Part shown: piece after piece, positions 18,641 to 27,565 of the stretch
Layout of the letters: each line of letters opens with the position of its first letter
How positions within the stretch are numbered: the stretch's first letter is position 1
Assembly (NCBI GenBank): GCA_963753615.1
Contig: CAVWCW010000006.1
Location: 186,001-250,000, forward strand
Length of the DNA: 64,000 bases
Source of the DNA: CAVWCW01 sp963753615
Lineage (GTDB): Bacteria; Pseudomonadota; Gammaproteobacteria; Chromatiales; Chromatiaceae
Direction of reading: 5' to 3'
Program-made: the position numbers and the translations under genes
The notes under the pieces: model-generated
The model's input: the letters and a program-made list of their open reading frames with translations, nothing else
Told to the model about the DNA's origin: nothing
Database searches by the model: none

Positions 18641-19762
18641 GTGCACCAGAGCGATGTCTTGATCCTCGGCGGCGGCCCCGCCGGCTCCAGCTGCGCCCGG
18701 CGCTTGGTGCGGGCGGGGCTCGAAGTGACCTTGCTCGACAAGCAGACCTTCCCCCGCGACAAGGTATGCGCCGGCTGGGTCACCCCCGAGGTGGCGGCCA
18801 GTCTCGAGCTGGACCTGGCCGCCTACGCCGACGGTCGCACCCTGCAGCCGATCCGCGGCTTCCGCACCGGGTTGATGGACGGACAACTCCTGGAGACCCG
18901 TTTCGAGCAGCCCGTCAGCTACGGCATCCGCCGCTGCGAATTCGACCACTACCTGCTCGCGCGCAGCGGCGCCCGCTTGCACCTAGGGGAGGGACTGGAC
19001 GACCTCGCCTACCGCGGGGGCCAGTGGACCCTGAACCGGCGCTACCGCGCCCCGTTGCTGGTCGGCGCCGGGGGCCACTTCTGCCCGGTGGCGAGGCACC
19101 TGGGGGCCAGGCCCGGGGCCGGTGAGCTAAGCGTCGCCGCCAAGGAGCTGGAATTCCGCCTGGATGCCGAGCAGCGGGCCGCTTGCCCGGTGGCCGGCGA
19201 GGTCCCGGAACTCTACTTCTGCCCGGACCTCAAGGGCTACGGCTGGGCGATGCGCAAGGGCGAGTTCCTGAATATCGGCCTGGGGCGGGAAGACCGCCAC
19301 CGGCTGAGCCGACAGCTGCAAGCATTCTGCGCCGAGCTGCAGCGCCGGGGCCGCATCCCCGCCGATCTGCCGGGCCGCTTCCACGGCCACGCCTACCTGC
19401 TCTACCACCACTCGCCGCGTCCGCTGCTGGACACCGGGGTGCTGCTGATCGGCGATGCCGCCGGCCTGGCCTACCCGGAGTCGGGCGAGGGAATCCGCCC
19501 GGCAGTGGAGTCTGCCCTGCTCGCCGCCGACTGCATCCTGGCCGCCGACGGCGACTACTCGCGCCCGACCCTGACGGTCTATGCCCAGCGGCTGGAACAG
19601 CGTTTCGGCAAGCGCCGGCAACGCCCGCCCCCGCCCTGGCTCGCCGGCCTGCGCCGAGCCGCCGGTCGGCGCATCCTGGCCAGCCCCTGGGCCACCCGCC
19701 GGCTGGTGGTCGAGCGCTGGTTCCTGCACCAGCAGCAGGGGGCGCTTGGCCTGCCCGGTTGA
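18641..19762 (+). CDS. FAD-dependent oxidoreductase, geranylgeranyl reductase-like
   Basis: A GTG start gives 373 residues. The Rossmann motif DVLILGGGPAGSSCARRLVRAG binds FAD; further family marks are FPRDKVCAGWV and LLIGDAAGLAYPESGEGIRPAVES. This is the pattern of the geranylgeranyl reductase / halogenase-like flavoprotein family, which reduces or oxidises lipid chains. It starts three bases after the Cfa-like gene, with no room for its own promoter. A joint role in modifying membrane acyl chains is inferred from this linkage only. Confidence 0.8.
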   Translation: MHQSDVLILGGGPAGSSCARRLVRAGLEVTLLDKQTFPRDKVCAGWVTPEVAASLELDLAAYADGRTLQPIRGFRTGLMDGQLLETRFEQPVSYGIRRCEFDHYLLARSGARLHLGEGLDDLAYRGGQWTLNRRYRAPLLVGAGGHFCPVARHLGARPGAGELSVAAKELEFRLDAEQRAACPVAGEVPELYFCPDLKGYGWAMRKGEFLNIGLGREDRHRLSRQLQAFCAELQRRGRIPADLPGRFHGHAYLLYHHSPRPLLDTGVLLIGDAAGLAYPESGEGIRPAVESALLAADCILAADGDYSRPTLTVYAQRLEQRFGKRRQRPPPPWLAGLRRAAGRRILASPWATRRLVVERWFLHQQQGALGLPG

Positions 19763-19799
19763 GCAGTCGGAAAAGCCTCTATAAACCAAATGATCCCGA

Positions 19800-20583
19800 A
19801 CGCGCTGATGCCGGGGAGACCTCGGCCAGCACCCGGCGACCTTCCTGCAATCCGGAAGTCGAGAATGATTCTCGCCACCAGCGACAGCTGCTTGGCGCTC
19901 GGGTGCGCTGCGTACCAGCAGCGCTCCAGGGGAAAGCCCTGCACATTAGTGCTGGCCGAGGAGCGAAAACGCAAGCGTAAGGCCTTGTTGGCGGCCACCG
20001 AACCGGCGCTTGCGCGCACCGCCGGCGAGGTCGGGCGGCGCACCAACACGCCGTTGAGCGCGGCACAGATCGGCCAGAAGGTGGGCCGGGTCATCAACCG
20101 CCACCAGGTCGCCAATCTTCTCGAGCCGCACATTGGCGACGGGCGGTTCGACTTTAGCCGCCGCCAATAGGCCATCGCGCGGGAGACGCAGCCGGACGGG
20201 ATCGAAGGAATTCGCACCAGCGAGCCCGAGGCGGCGCCGGCGGCCGAACAGGCGGTGCGCAGTTACAAGAATCTAGCTCAAGTCGAGCGCGCCTTTCGCA
20301 CCCTCATCGCCGGGCTTGGGACCCACTGCGGTCACCGGTGCCGACTGAAAGTCGATCCCGAGAGCCCCGTCATCGAGCAGGACACGGAACCTACCCCATT
20401 GCATGCTCGTGCCCTGGAGTTGATTCGATCGCTCCCAGTAGCGGGAATTTTATCCTGCCGGTTTTACTATTTTTCTATGGGTTGGTTAGCTACTTACGCT
20501 CTGGGAACTTCGGCTTAAAGCGGGCGCTCGCAGCGATGGTCATGGAAAAATTCACGCGCCTGGAGCAGCCCGACGCCGAGTAG
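19800..20583 (+). pseudogene. Transposase remnant, IS1634-like
   Basis: Two fragments of one transposase are visible in different frames. The first (about 19946-20170) reads LAEERKRKRKALLAATEPALARTAGEVG and QIGQKVGRVINRHQVANLLEPHIGDGRFDFSRRQ. The second (about 20224-20320) reads AEQAVRSYKNLAQVERAFRTL, the C-terminal catalytic-Glu region typical of IS1634/IS4-type transposases. Stops and frame changes separate them and the N-terminal domain with the first Asp is missing. No terminal repeats were found. It is an old insertion just upstream of the carboxysome operon. Between it and the cbbL promoter (20600-20840) I see nothing definite. Confidence 0.65.
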
Positions 20584-20839
20584 ACCAGGGTTCTGCGGTC
20601 GCGCTGCAGGTGCGGCCCGGTCGGCCGCTCCGCGTGGGGGACGGAAACGGCGCGCGGCCGAGCACCGGCGCATACAGCGGCGTCCCCACTGAGCGTTGAT
20701 GCGGACATCGGCGCGATCACGGTTGCTGGAGAGGCGTCGGCGCGGAAGCGCAGGCGGACTTCAAGAACCGTCCGAATATTGATCGAGATCATCTACGCAC
20801 TGCGGCGCAGGGATTACCATACTCGTCACCCTGAAATTC

Positions 20840-20912
20840 ACCTATAGATAAATATCTATCTCTTATCGTCAAAAGATCGATTGGACTAAGAAATAGACAT
20901 TTAGCTATGCTT
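20840..20912 (+). promoter_or_regulatory. Carboxysome operon upstream region with palindromic operator candidate
   Basis: An AT-rich island in otherwise GC-rich DNA lies 60-130 bases before cbbL. It contains a perfect 7-base inverted repeat, ATAGATA-AA-TATCTAT (20844-20859). A -35-like TTGGAC occurs at 20881 and AT-rich -10 candidates near 20902-20911, with imperfect spacing. Fourteen of the sixteen palindrome bases recur at 30037-30052 before sulP-cbbR. CbbR, encoded in this region, is the obvious candidate binder, but its usual motif is not demonstrated here. Confidence 0.5.
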
Positions 20913-20973
20913 CGCCGACGTTGCATAAATCATTAACCGAACTGTCCATCCAGCAACCGAACAGGAGTTGACC

Positions 20974-22389
20974 ATGGCATCTAAAGCGTATGATGCGGGC
21001 GTAAAAGAATACCGCGACATGTATTGGACTCCGGACTATGTGCCGCTCGATACCGACCTGCTCGCATGCTTCAAATGCACCGGCCAGTCCGGTGTGCCGC
21101 GCGAAGAGGTTGCCGCCGCAGTGGCCGCCGAGTCGTCCACCGGCACCTGGAGTACCGTTTGGTCCGAGCTCCTGACCGATCTCGAGTACTACAAGGGCCG
21201 TGCTTACCGCATCGAAGACGTGCCGGGCGACTCCGAGTCTTTCTACGCCTTCATTGCCTACCCGATCGACCTCTTCGAAGAGGGTTCAGTCGTCAACGTG
21301 CTGACCTCGCTGGTCGGTAACGTGTTCGGATTCAAGGCGCTGCGTCACCTGCGCCTGGAAGACATCCGCTTCCCGATCGCGTACATCAAGACCTGCGGCG
21401 GCCCGCCCGCCGGTATCTCGCTCGAGCGCGATCGCCTTGGCAAATATGGCCGTCCAATGCTGGGTGCCACCATCAAGCCGAAGCTCGGCCTGTCGGCCAA
21501 GAACTACGGCCGCGCCGTTTACGAATGCCTGCGCGGCGGCTTGGACATGACCAAGGACGACGAGAACGTCAACTCTCAGCCCTTCATGCGCTGGCGTGAC
21601 CGCTTCGAATTCGTCGGCGAAGCCATCCAGAAGGCCCAGCAGGAGACCGGTGAGCGCAAGGGTCACTATTTGAATGTTACCGCCGCCACGCCGGAAGAGA
21701 TGTACAAGCGTGCCGAGTTCGCCAAGGAAGTCGGCTCGCCGATCGTGATGCATGACTTTCTGACCGGCGGCTTCACGGCCAATACCGGTCTGGCCAACTG
21801 GTGCCGCGAAAACGGCATGCTGCTGCACATCCACCGCGCCATGCACGCGGTCATCGACCGTCATCCGAAGCACGGCATCCACTTCCGCGTGTTGGCCAAG
21901 TGTCTTCGCCTGTCCGGTGGCGACCACCTGCACACCGGTACCGTTGTCGGCAAGCTCGAGGGCGATCGCCAGTCGACGCTTGGCTTCGTCGATCAGCTGC
22001 GCGAATCCTTCGTGCCGGAAGACCGCGCGCGCGGCGTCTTCTTTGATCAGGACTGGGGTTCTATGCCTGGTGTCATGGCCGTCGCGTCCGGCGGTATCCA
22101 CGTCTGGCACATGCCCGCGCTGGTCACCATCTTCGGCGATGACTCCATGCTGCAGTTCGGCGGCGGTACGCAGGGCCATCCGTGGGGTAACGCAGCAGGG
22201 GCTGCCGCTAACCGAGTGGCGCTGGAAGCCTCAGTCAAGGCCCGCAACGAGGGTCGCGAAATCGAGAAAGAGTCCCGTGACATCCTCGCTGAGGCCGCCA
22301 AGAACAGCCCCGAGCTCGCGATTGCCATGGAGACGTGGAAAGAGATCAAGTTCGAGTTCGATACTGTGGACAAGCTGGACGTCGGCTGA
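20974..22389 (+). CDS. cbbL: RuBisCO large subunit, form I (carboxysomal type)
   Basis: The ATG at 20974 follows AGGAG at good spacing and gives 471 residues. Active-site landmarks are intact: TCGGPPAGI, TIKPKLGLSAKNYGRAVYECLRGG, the carbamylated Lys in GLDMTKDDEN, HIHRAMHAVIDR, HTGTVVGKLEGD (loop 6) and FGGGTQGHPWGNA. It carboxylates ribulose-1,5-bisphosphate in the Calvin cycle inside the carboxysome. Context with csoS2 and the small subunit of the same type marks it as form IAc. The Met-encoding TTG six bases upstream lacks better ribosome-binding support, so the internal ATG was chosen. Confidence 0.98.
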   Translation: MASKAYDAGVKEYRDMYWTPDYVPLDTDLLACFKCTGQSGVPREEVAAAVAAESSTGTWSTVWSELLTDLEYYKGRAYRIEDVPGDSESFYAFIAYPIDLFEEGSVVNVLTSLVGNVFGFKALRHLRLEDIRFPIAYIKTCGGPPAGISLERDRLGKYGRPMLGATIKPKLGLSAKNYGRAVYECLRGGLDMTKDDENVNSQPFMRWRDRFEFVGEAIQKAQQETGERKGHYLNVTAATPEEMYKRAEFAKEVGSPIVMHDFLTGGFTANTGLANWCRENGMLLHIHRAMHAVIDRHPKHGIHFRVLAKCLRLSGGDHLHTGTVVGKLEGDRQSTLGFVDQLRESFVPEDRARGVFFDQDWGSMPGVMAVASGGIHVWHMPALVTIFGDDSMLQFGGGTQGHPWGNAAGAAANRVALEASVKARNEGREIEKESRDILAEAAKNSPELAIAMETWKEIKFEFDTVDKLDVG

Positions 22390-22443
22390 TCCGGCCAGTA
22401 ACAGCAACTCACCCAGTCACGAATATAGATAGAGGAATACGCT

Positions 22444-22785
22444 ATGTACGGCCATGAGATTGGTGATTACCAGACCGCGCAGACTCTTGAGACCTTTGGT
22501 TTCCTGCCCAAGCTGAGCCAGGAAGAGGTCTACGATCAGATCTCCTACCTGATCGCTCAGGGACTTACTCCGTCCATCGAGCACGAGCATCCGAGCCGCT
22601 CGATGGACCACTACTGGACCATGTGGAAGCTTCCGTTCTTTGGTGAAAAGGACATCAACAACATCATTGGCGAGCTGGAGGCCTGTCACCGCTCGTATCC
22701 GGATCACCACGTCCGCCTGATCGGCTATGACAACTACACCCAGAGCCAGGGGGTCTGCTTCGTGGTCTACGAAGGCCGCGCCTGA
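22444..22785 (+). CDS. cbbS: RuBisCO small subunit, form I
   Basis: The 113-residue protein starts 54 bases after cbbL behind AGAGGAA. It reads FGFLPKLSQEEVYDQISYLIAQGLTPSIEH, WTMWKLPFFGEKD and YPDHHVRLIGYDNYTQSQG, the standard small-subunit pattern. Four dimers of small subunits cap each end of the L8 core to give L8S8. It is the second gene of the carboxysome operon and highly expressed in relatives. Confidence 0.97.
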   Translation: MYGHEIGDYQTAQTLETFGFLPKLSQEEVYDQISYLIAQGLTPSIEHEHPSRSMDHYWTMWKLPFFGEKDINNIIGELEACHRSYPDHHVRLIGYDNYTQSQGVCFVVYEGRA

Positions 22786-22849
22786 TCCGCGCCCGCGGCG
22801 CATGCGCACTGACACCTGACGGGTAACGACGACTCAAACGGGGAAGATC

Positions 22850-24874
22850 ATGGCAGAAAGCCAAAGCACCAGAGCGATAGCACGGGCAAGGCGCAAGGCC
22901 TTGTCCAGCGCGGGCAAGGGCCCGACGACGGGGAGCAGCCCCGAACGCACCCGTGCAGATACACAAACCGTGACGTCATCGACGTCTAAAGCGATGTCTC
23001 CTGCTGCGCCGGCCAAGCCACGCGCTCGATTCATCGCCCCGTCTACCCAAGCAGAGAACAGTTCGCGTGCTGTCGCGCTGGCTCGGCGCAAGGCGCTTTC
23101 GTCCCAGGGCAAGCGCGCCGATACGAGCACCGATCGCACGACGACGGGTGGCCCGAGGGCGCGCAAGGCCGCTGCGATATTGACGTCGGCGCCCGCGGAC
23201 AAGAAAGACAGCGACTGCGGTTGTGGTCGCAAAGGGCGTGGTAGCGCTGAGAACACCGTGACGAGCACGCCCAAACGCAGTCAGCGACTCGCCAAAACCA
23301 GAGTCGACCAGCATCGTTCAACGGTCCAGACCAACCCCACGCGCGCCGCTGCTCTGGCCCGTCGCCAGGCTCAGTCCACGCGTGGCAAGGCCGGCATCGG
23401 CGCCAACGGGCTGACCGCGGCGCAGACCGCACGCGCTGCCAACCCGCAGCTGTCCGGTCGTGAACTTGCCCAGGCGCTACGCTCACAGCGCAGCAAGCGG
23501 GGCAACGCCGGCCAGAAGAAGTCGCAGCCCACCGGACGGGTACGCCCGACCAAGCCGAGTAGCTCACGAACCGCAGAAGACCAGCCGTGGAAAGTCGGCG
23601 CCAGCGAAACCGTCCGCGGTCAAACCGTGACCGGGACCATGGTGGGCCGCAGCCACAAGACCACCGGCGATGAACCGAGTACCTGCCGGAACGTCACCGG
23701 AACCGAGTACATGGGTGCGGATATTTTCCGCGACTTCTGCCAGACCGAGCCCAGCAAAGGGCCCGCGAAGATCCACCAAAGTCCGACCAGTCATGGCAAC
23801 CGGGTGACCGGAAACGAGGTCGGTCGCAGCACCAAGGTGACCGGCGACGAGCCCGGAACCTGCAAGAATGTCACCGGCACCGAGTATGTCAGCGCCAACC
23901 AGGAGCAGGCCTTCTGCGGCACCGCCAGCAAGCCCGGCCCGGCCAAGATGACCATGGCCGAGACCCGCAAGGGCAAGGCCGTCACTGGTAACAACGTGGG
24001 TCGATCGGTCAAGGTGACCGGCGACGAGCTAGGCGCGGATCGTGAGCTGACCGGTACCCAATACACCAAACCCGGCGATGGCCAAGCGCCTGCCAAGGTC
24101 GGTAGCAGTAACACCCTGCGCGGCGGTTCCGTGACCGGCACCATGGTGGGTCGCTCCGGCAAGGTGACCGGCGACGAGCCGGGCAGCTGCCGCAACATCA
24201 CCGGCGACGACTATGTCGGCAAGGAGCAGTATCAGGGCTTCTGCAGCAGCACCCCAACACCCAAGGACCGGAAGGTCGGCGCGTCGCAGACCCTCAAGGG
24301 CGAGACCGTCACTGGCACCCAGACCGGGCGCGGCAGCATGGTCACGGGCGACGAGCCGGGCACCTGCAAGGCCATCACCGGCACGCCCTATGCCGGTGCG
24401 GAGCAGTACCGCACGTACTGTCAACCGGAAGAGGTAATCATCGCTGAGGCGCGTACCCGCCCGCAGCGTAGCACCCCAGGTTCGGTGATGACCGGCCGGC
24501 AGCCGGGTATCGGCGGCGAGATGACCGGCGCCGAGCGCGGTGCGTGCGAGCCGCTGACCGGTACCCCCTACGTGGGTGCCGACCAGTTCGCTGACGCATG
24601 CCCGGCCACCGCTGCCGAGCCGAGCAGCCCGGATTTTCCCCAAGCCCTCGGTCAGGCCGCGCCCTGGGGTGATTTCAGCGTCGCGGCCCCGTCCCACGCC
24701 TCGCAGCCTGCCGCCGATCACGCAGGCGTGACCGGTAACCGCTATGAGCAGGGGCAGATCACTGGACCGTTCGGCAAGGCCAGCGGCAAGGTGACCGGTA
24801 CCGAGGAGGCGCGGTTCGGCCGTGGTAACGGTGCCCCGGCACGGCACGGCCCCGATGCCCGAGACCGCGGTTGA
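22850..24874 (+). CDS. csoS2: Carboxysome scaffold CsoS2, N-terminal and middle regions
   Basis: This 674-residue frame contains four basic N-terminal repeats (for example ARARRKALSSAGKG, ALARRKALSSQGKR, ALARRQAQSTRGKA, LAQALRSQRSKRG), which in the family bind RuBisCO, and six middle repeats built on VTGTxVGRSxKVTGDEPG...VTGTEY...FC, which contact the shell. The start of the C-terminal domain (GQITGPFGKASGKVTGTEEARFG) is present, but the frame then ends in an unrelated 16-residue tail. The true C-terminal domain continues in the +1 frame (24822-25154). In Halothiobacillus the zero frame encodes the long isoform and a -1 slip gives the short one; here the zero frame gives the short form, and a +1 shift would be needed for the long one. 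Confidence 0.93.
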   Translation: MAESQSTRAIARARRKALSSAGKGPTTGSSPERTRADTQTVTSSTSKAMSPAAPAKPRARFIAPSTQAENSSRAVALARRKALSSQGKRADTSTDRTTTGGPRARKAAAILTSAPADKKDSDCGCGRKGRGSAENTVTSTPKRSQRLAKTRVDQHRSTVQTNPTRAAALARRQAQSTRGKAGIGANGLTAAQTARAANPQLSGRELAQALRSQRSKRGNAGQKKSQPTGRVRPTKPSSSRTAEDQPWKVGASETVRGQTVTGTMVGRSHKTTGDEPSTCRNVTGTEYMGADIFRDFCQTEPSKGPAKIHQSPTSHGNRVTGNEVGRSTKVTGDEPGTCKNVTGTEYVSANQEQAFCGTASKPGPAKMTMAETRKGKAVTGNNVGRSVKVTGDELGADRELTGTQYTKPGDGQAPAKVGSSNTLRGGSVTGTMVGRSGKVTGDEPGSCRNITGDDYVGKEQYQGFCSSTPTPKDRKVGASQTLKGETVTGTQTGRGSMVTGDEPGTCKAITGTPYAGAEQYRTYCQPEEVIIAEARTRPQRSTPGSVMTGRQPGIGGEMTGAERGACEPLTGTPYVGADQFADACPATAAEPSSPDFPQALGQAAPWGDFSVAAPSHASQPAADHAGVTGNRYEQGQITGPFGKASGKVTGTEEARFGRGNGAPARHGPDARDRG

Positions 24875-25154
24875 GATAGCAGGCCGCGTCAAGCCCCGCA
24901 TCAGCGGTGAGGGCCAGAATGCCGGCTTAAAGATCACCGGTGACGACTGGGATCGTGGCGATCTCGTGACCGGCACCGAGGGCACCTCCGCTATGGGCCG
25001 CAATCCGACCCGTCGCGGCCCGATGAACGCCATGGCCGCCATGCAGCACAAGCGCAACGAGGACGTGCCCGCGCCCGTGAGCAAGGTTACCGGCGGCAGC
25101 GGTAACACCGAACAGGGCTCGCTGATCACCTATTCGGGCGGAGCCCGGGGCTGA
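24822..25154 (+). CDS. csoS2: CsoS2 C-terminal domain, in the +1 frame relative to the main csoS2 frame
   Basis: This frame reads AVEIAGRVKPRISGEGQNAGLKITGDDWDRGDLVTGTEG, ARGNPTRRG-like text (RNPTRRGPMNAM), HKRNEDVP and the invariant C-terminal peptide VTGGSGNTEQGSLITYSGGARG in outline. This peptide anchors the scaffold to the shell in the family. The upstream stop in this frame is at 24792-24794 and the main frame stops at 24872-24874, so any shift must fall between; homology places it near 24818-24822. A GTG at 24822 lies 12 bases after a strong GAGGAGG, so separate initiation is also possible. A single inserted base is the simplest non-biological explanation. Confidence 0.85.
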   Translation: MVTVPRHGTAPMPETAVEIAGRVKPRISGEGQNAGLKITGDDWDRGDLVTGTEGTSAMGRNPTRRGPMNAMAAMQHKRNEDVPAPVSKVTGGSGNTEQGSLITYSGGARG

Positions 25155-25174
25155 TCGGAAGCGGGTAGATCGAC

Positions 25175-26674
25175 ATGCTGCGCACTCATCGTCAAAAAGC
25201 GCCCTCCTTGGTGCGGGCGCCGCTGCGCCGCCCAGGGGCCGTTGGTGGTGGTCGTGCAGCCCAGCCTCGCGGCTCGGCTGGCCAGCATCCATTGACCCGT
25301 GGCGACGAGAATGCCCGCCTATTCGACTATGAACAGCGCGTGAAATCGTCTTTCGACGCCATCGTGCCGGTCCTCAAGCAGGTGTCGGCGCTGCAGCATG
25401 AGCAAGACTTCGAGCAGCGCGCCCAAGCGATGGTGCGCGACCAGCTTGGTTTCGAGACGCTCGACGAGATCCTGGCGGATGCCTGGGTGGACCAGTTGGA
25501 CATGCGCCGCTTGTTTGCCTGGTGTGTCTTCAAGACCTACCGGCACTACTGCGACGACTTCTTCACCGCGGACCCGCTCGGGTCTGCGGATGAGGAAAGC
25601 TTCCAGGCGTTCTTGCAGGATTGCGGCTTTCACACGCTCGACCTCTCGCCCTGCGCGGACGGGCGTCTTGCGCACGTGATCCGCTATGTGCTGCGACTGC
25701 CTTACCGGGCGGTGCGCCGCAAGTCCTACGCAGGTGCCTTGTTCGACATCGAGGACAGCTTGGCCAAGTGGACCGAGACGGAGTTAATGCGGTTCCGAGA
25801 GGGCAGGCCGAACACGGCCGATGCGCCGACCCGCTATCTTAAGGCGGTAGTGTATCACTACAGCTCGGTGGATCCGGCCCACGAAGGTTGTGCGGCGCAC
25901 GGTTCGGATGCCGGGCGCGCGGCACAGGCCGGCCTCGATCGGTTGCTTGGTTTCCAACGCGCGGTGCAAAACAGTTTTTGTTGCGGCGCGTCGATCGACC
26001 TGTTGCTGATCGGCCTGGACACCGATACCGATGCCATCCGCGTGCACGTGCCCGACGGCAACGGGGTCATCGACCTGGATCGGTATGTGGACGCGCTGCC
26101 ACTGTACGCTCAGACGCGGCATATGACGCCGACTCAGGCGCAGGATCACTTCGCCAGCGCCATTCGCGGTGCGGCGGCGGATGTGACCGATGGCATGGCG
26201 CGGTTCATTGCGCGTTTGCTGGAGAACAACCTGTCGCAGATCGACTATGTGCGCAGCTTCCACGGTGAGCACTACAGCGATATCGGTCACGCCGAGCGTT
26301 TCATCGGTGCCGGTATCGGCTTCGAGGAAGTTCAGCTGCGCAACCTGACCTATTTCGCCTACATGGACACGGTGGAAGAGGCGGCGCCGGATCTGGATGT
26401 GGGCGTAAAGATTTTTACCGGCCTGAATGTATCCCACGGGCTGCCCATTCCAATCGTGGTGCGCTACGACTACCACGGCGAGGTCCCCGGCGCGCGTGAT
26501 CGTGCCATCGCGCATTGCCATCGAGTCGACGGGGCATTGCGCGCCCGTTACCCGGATCTGGCGAAGCGTGGATTGCTGCACAGGTTGCTGGTGGTGCGCG
26601 ATTGCGACACCGGCGCACCGATCGAGGTGCTGGGCTGTTCGGTTAAGTCGCAAGTGCCAAAGGGGGCCCACTGA
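25175..26674 (+). CDS. csoSCA: Carboxysome shell carbonic anhydrase CsoSCA
   Basis: The 499-residue protein has an Arg-rich N-terminal extension (LVRAPLRRPGAVGGGRAAQPRG), used in the family to bind RuBisCO, then a helical domain and the diverged beta-type carbonic anhydrase core. The metal region is recognisable in VVYHYSSVDPAHEGCAAHGSD and SFCCGASIDLLLIGLDTDTDAIRVHVPD. The C-terminal half is the degenerate repeat of the catalytic domain. It converts bicarbonate to CO2 inside the carboxysome. Its stop overlaps the csoS4A start by one base (TGATG). Confidence 0.95.
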   Translation: MLRTHRQKAPSLVRAPLRRPGAVGGGRAAQPRGSAGQHPLTRGDENARLFDYEQRVKSSFDAIVPVLKQVSALQHEQDFEQRAQAMVRDQLGFETLDEILADAWVDQLDMRRLFAWCVFKTYRHYCDDFFTADPLGSADEESFQAFLQDCGFHTLDLSPCADGRLAHVIRYVLRLPYRAVRRKSYAGALFDIEDSLAKWTETELMRFREGRPNTADAPTRYLKAVVYHYSSVDPAHEGCAAHGSDAGRAAQAGLDRLLGFQRAVQNSFCCGASIDLLLIGLDTDTDAIRVHVPDGNGVIDLDRYVDALPLYAQTRHMTPTQAQDHFASAIRGAAADVTDGMARFIARLLENNLSQIDYVRSFHGEHYSDIGHAERFIGAGIGFEEVQLRNLTYFAYMDTVEEAAPDLDVGVKIFTGLNVSHGLPIPIVVRYDYHGEVPGARDRAIAHCHRVDGALRARYPDLAKRGLLHRLLVVRDCDTGAPIEVLGCSVKSQVPKGAH

Positions 26675-26931
26675 TGAAGATTTGTCAGGTAGAACGCCCG
26701 CTGGTCTCGACCAATCGCATTGCCATGATGGAGCACAAGCACCTGCAGGTGGTGATCGATGGGAGCTCCAAGCTGGTCGCGGTCGACGCCATCGGTGCCA
26801 AGCCGGGCGATTGGGTGATCTGCGTAGGCAGTTCGGCTGCGCGCGAGGCGGCGGGCAGCAAGGGCTACCCGAGTGATCTGACCATCGTCGGGATCATTGA
26901 CCACTGGCCCCCGGAAGGGCAGGAAGGCTGA
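26674..26931 (+). CDS. csoS4A: Carboxysome shell vertex protein CsoS4A (BMC-P)
   Basis: The 85-residue protein reads MKICQVERPLVSTNRIAMM, LVAVDAIGAKPGDWVICVGSSAAREAAG and DLTIVGIIDHW, the EutN/CcmL fold that forms pentamers closing the icosahedral vertices. It is coupled to genes on both sides by one-base TGATG overlaps. Confidence 0.96.
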   Translation: MKICQVERPLVSTNRIAMMEHKHLQVVIDGSSKLVAVDAIGAKPGDWVICVGSSAAREAAGSKGYPSDLTIVGIIDHWPPEGQEG

Positions 26932-27215
26932 TGGATATCTTGCAGGTTCAAGGGCCGTTGGTGTGTACGCGTCGCATCGAAGGTCTGAAGCAGATCAGCC
27001 TGCGAGTGCTGCGTGACATGAGCGGTAAGCAGCACGTAGCCGTGGACCCGGTCGGCGCCCATGCAGGCAACTGGGTGTTTATGTCGAGTGGGTCGGCGGC
27101 GCGATACGCCGCAGGGGATTTTGAGATTCTGACCGATCTGACGATCGCCGGGATCATCGACAACTGGGCCGAAATCGTCGGCCAGGGCGCTGATGCGGGC
27201 CAAGCGGCCGGCTGA
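26931..27215 (+). CDS. csoS4B: Carboxysome shell vertex protein CsoS4B (BMC-P)
   Basis: The 94-residue paralogue of CsoS4A has VQGPLVCTRRIEGLKQISLRVL, VAVDPVGAHAGNWVFMSSGSAARYAAG and DLTIAGIIDNW. It is a second pentamer-forming vertex subunit. It begins in a TGATG overlap with csoS4A. A 49-base gap then precedes the csoS1 genes. Confidence 0.95.
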   Translation: MDILQVQGPLVCTRRIEGLKQISLRVLRDMSGKQHVAVDPVGAHAGNWVFMSSGSAARYAAGDFEILTDLTIAGIIDNWAEIVGQGADAGQAAG

Positions 27216-27264
27216 GCGGTACGGACATTTTCAGAAAACAATCGAGTCAGCAGGAGACACGAAG

Positions 27265-27555
27265 ATGGCAAGCGAAACCTACGGCATCGCACTGGGCATG
27301 ATCGAAACCCGCGGGCTGGTGCCCGCCATCGAGGCAGCCGATGCCATGACCAAGGCTGCAGAAGTGCGCCTCATCGGCCGCGAGTTCGTAGGCGGTGGCT
27401 ACGTCACCGTGCTGGTTCGTGGCGAGACCGGCGCCGTGAACGCGGCTGTGCGTGCTGGTGCTGATGCCTGCGAGCGCGTGGGTGACGGCTTGGTGGCCGC
27501 GCACATCATCGCCCGCCCGCACAACGAAGTTGAGCCGGTGCTAAGCAAAGACTGA
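27265..27555 (+). CDS. csoS1: Carboxysome shell hexamer protein CsoS1, paralogue 1
   Basis: The ATG at 27265 follows CAGGAGA; the product is 96 residues. It is a single BMC domain: YGIALGMIETRGLVPAIEAADAMTKAAEVRLIGREFVGGGYVTVLVRGETGAVNAAVRAG in outline. Hexamers of this protein tile the shell facets, with a central pore formed by the GGGY-adjacent loop. Residues 6 to about 85 are identical to those of the next two paralogues; only the last 6-18 residues differ (here HNEVEPVLSKD). Confidence 0.96.
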   Translation: MASETYGIALGMIETRGLVPAIEAADAMTKAAEVRLIGREFVGGGYVTVLVRGETGAVNAAVRAGADACERVGDGLVAAHIIARPHNEVEPVLSKD

Positions 27556-27565
27556 TACCGGATAT

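Noticed and set aside
23587..24790. Regular repeats in csoS2 considered as a CRISPR or DNA repeat array
   Set aside because: The period follows protein repeats (VTG...TGDEPG...FC), units vary at DNA level and stay in frame; they are scaffold repeats.
24783..24874. Canonical -1 programmed frameshift in csoS2
   Set aside because: A -1 slip would move to a frame that does not encode the C-terminal domain; the observed continuation is +1.
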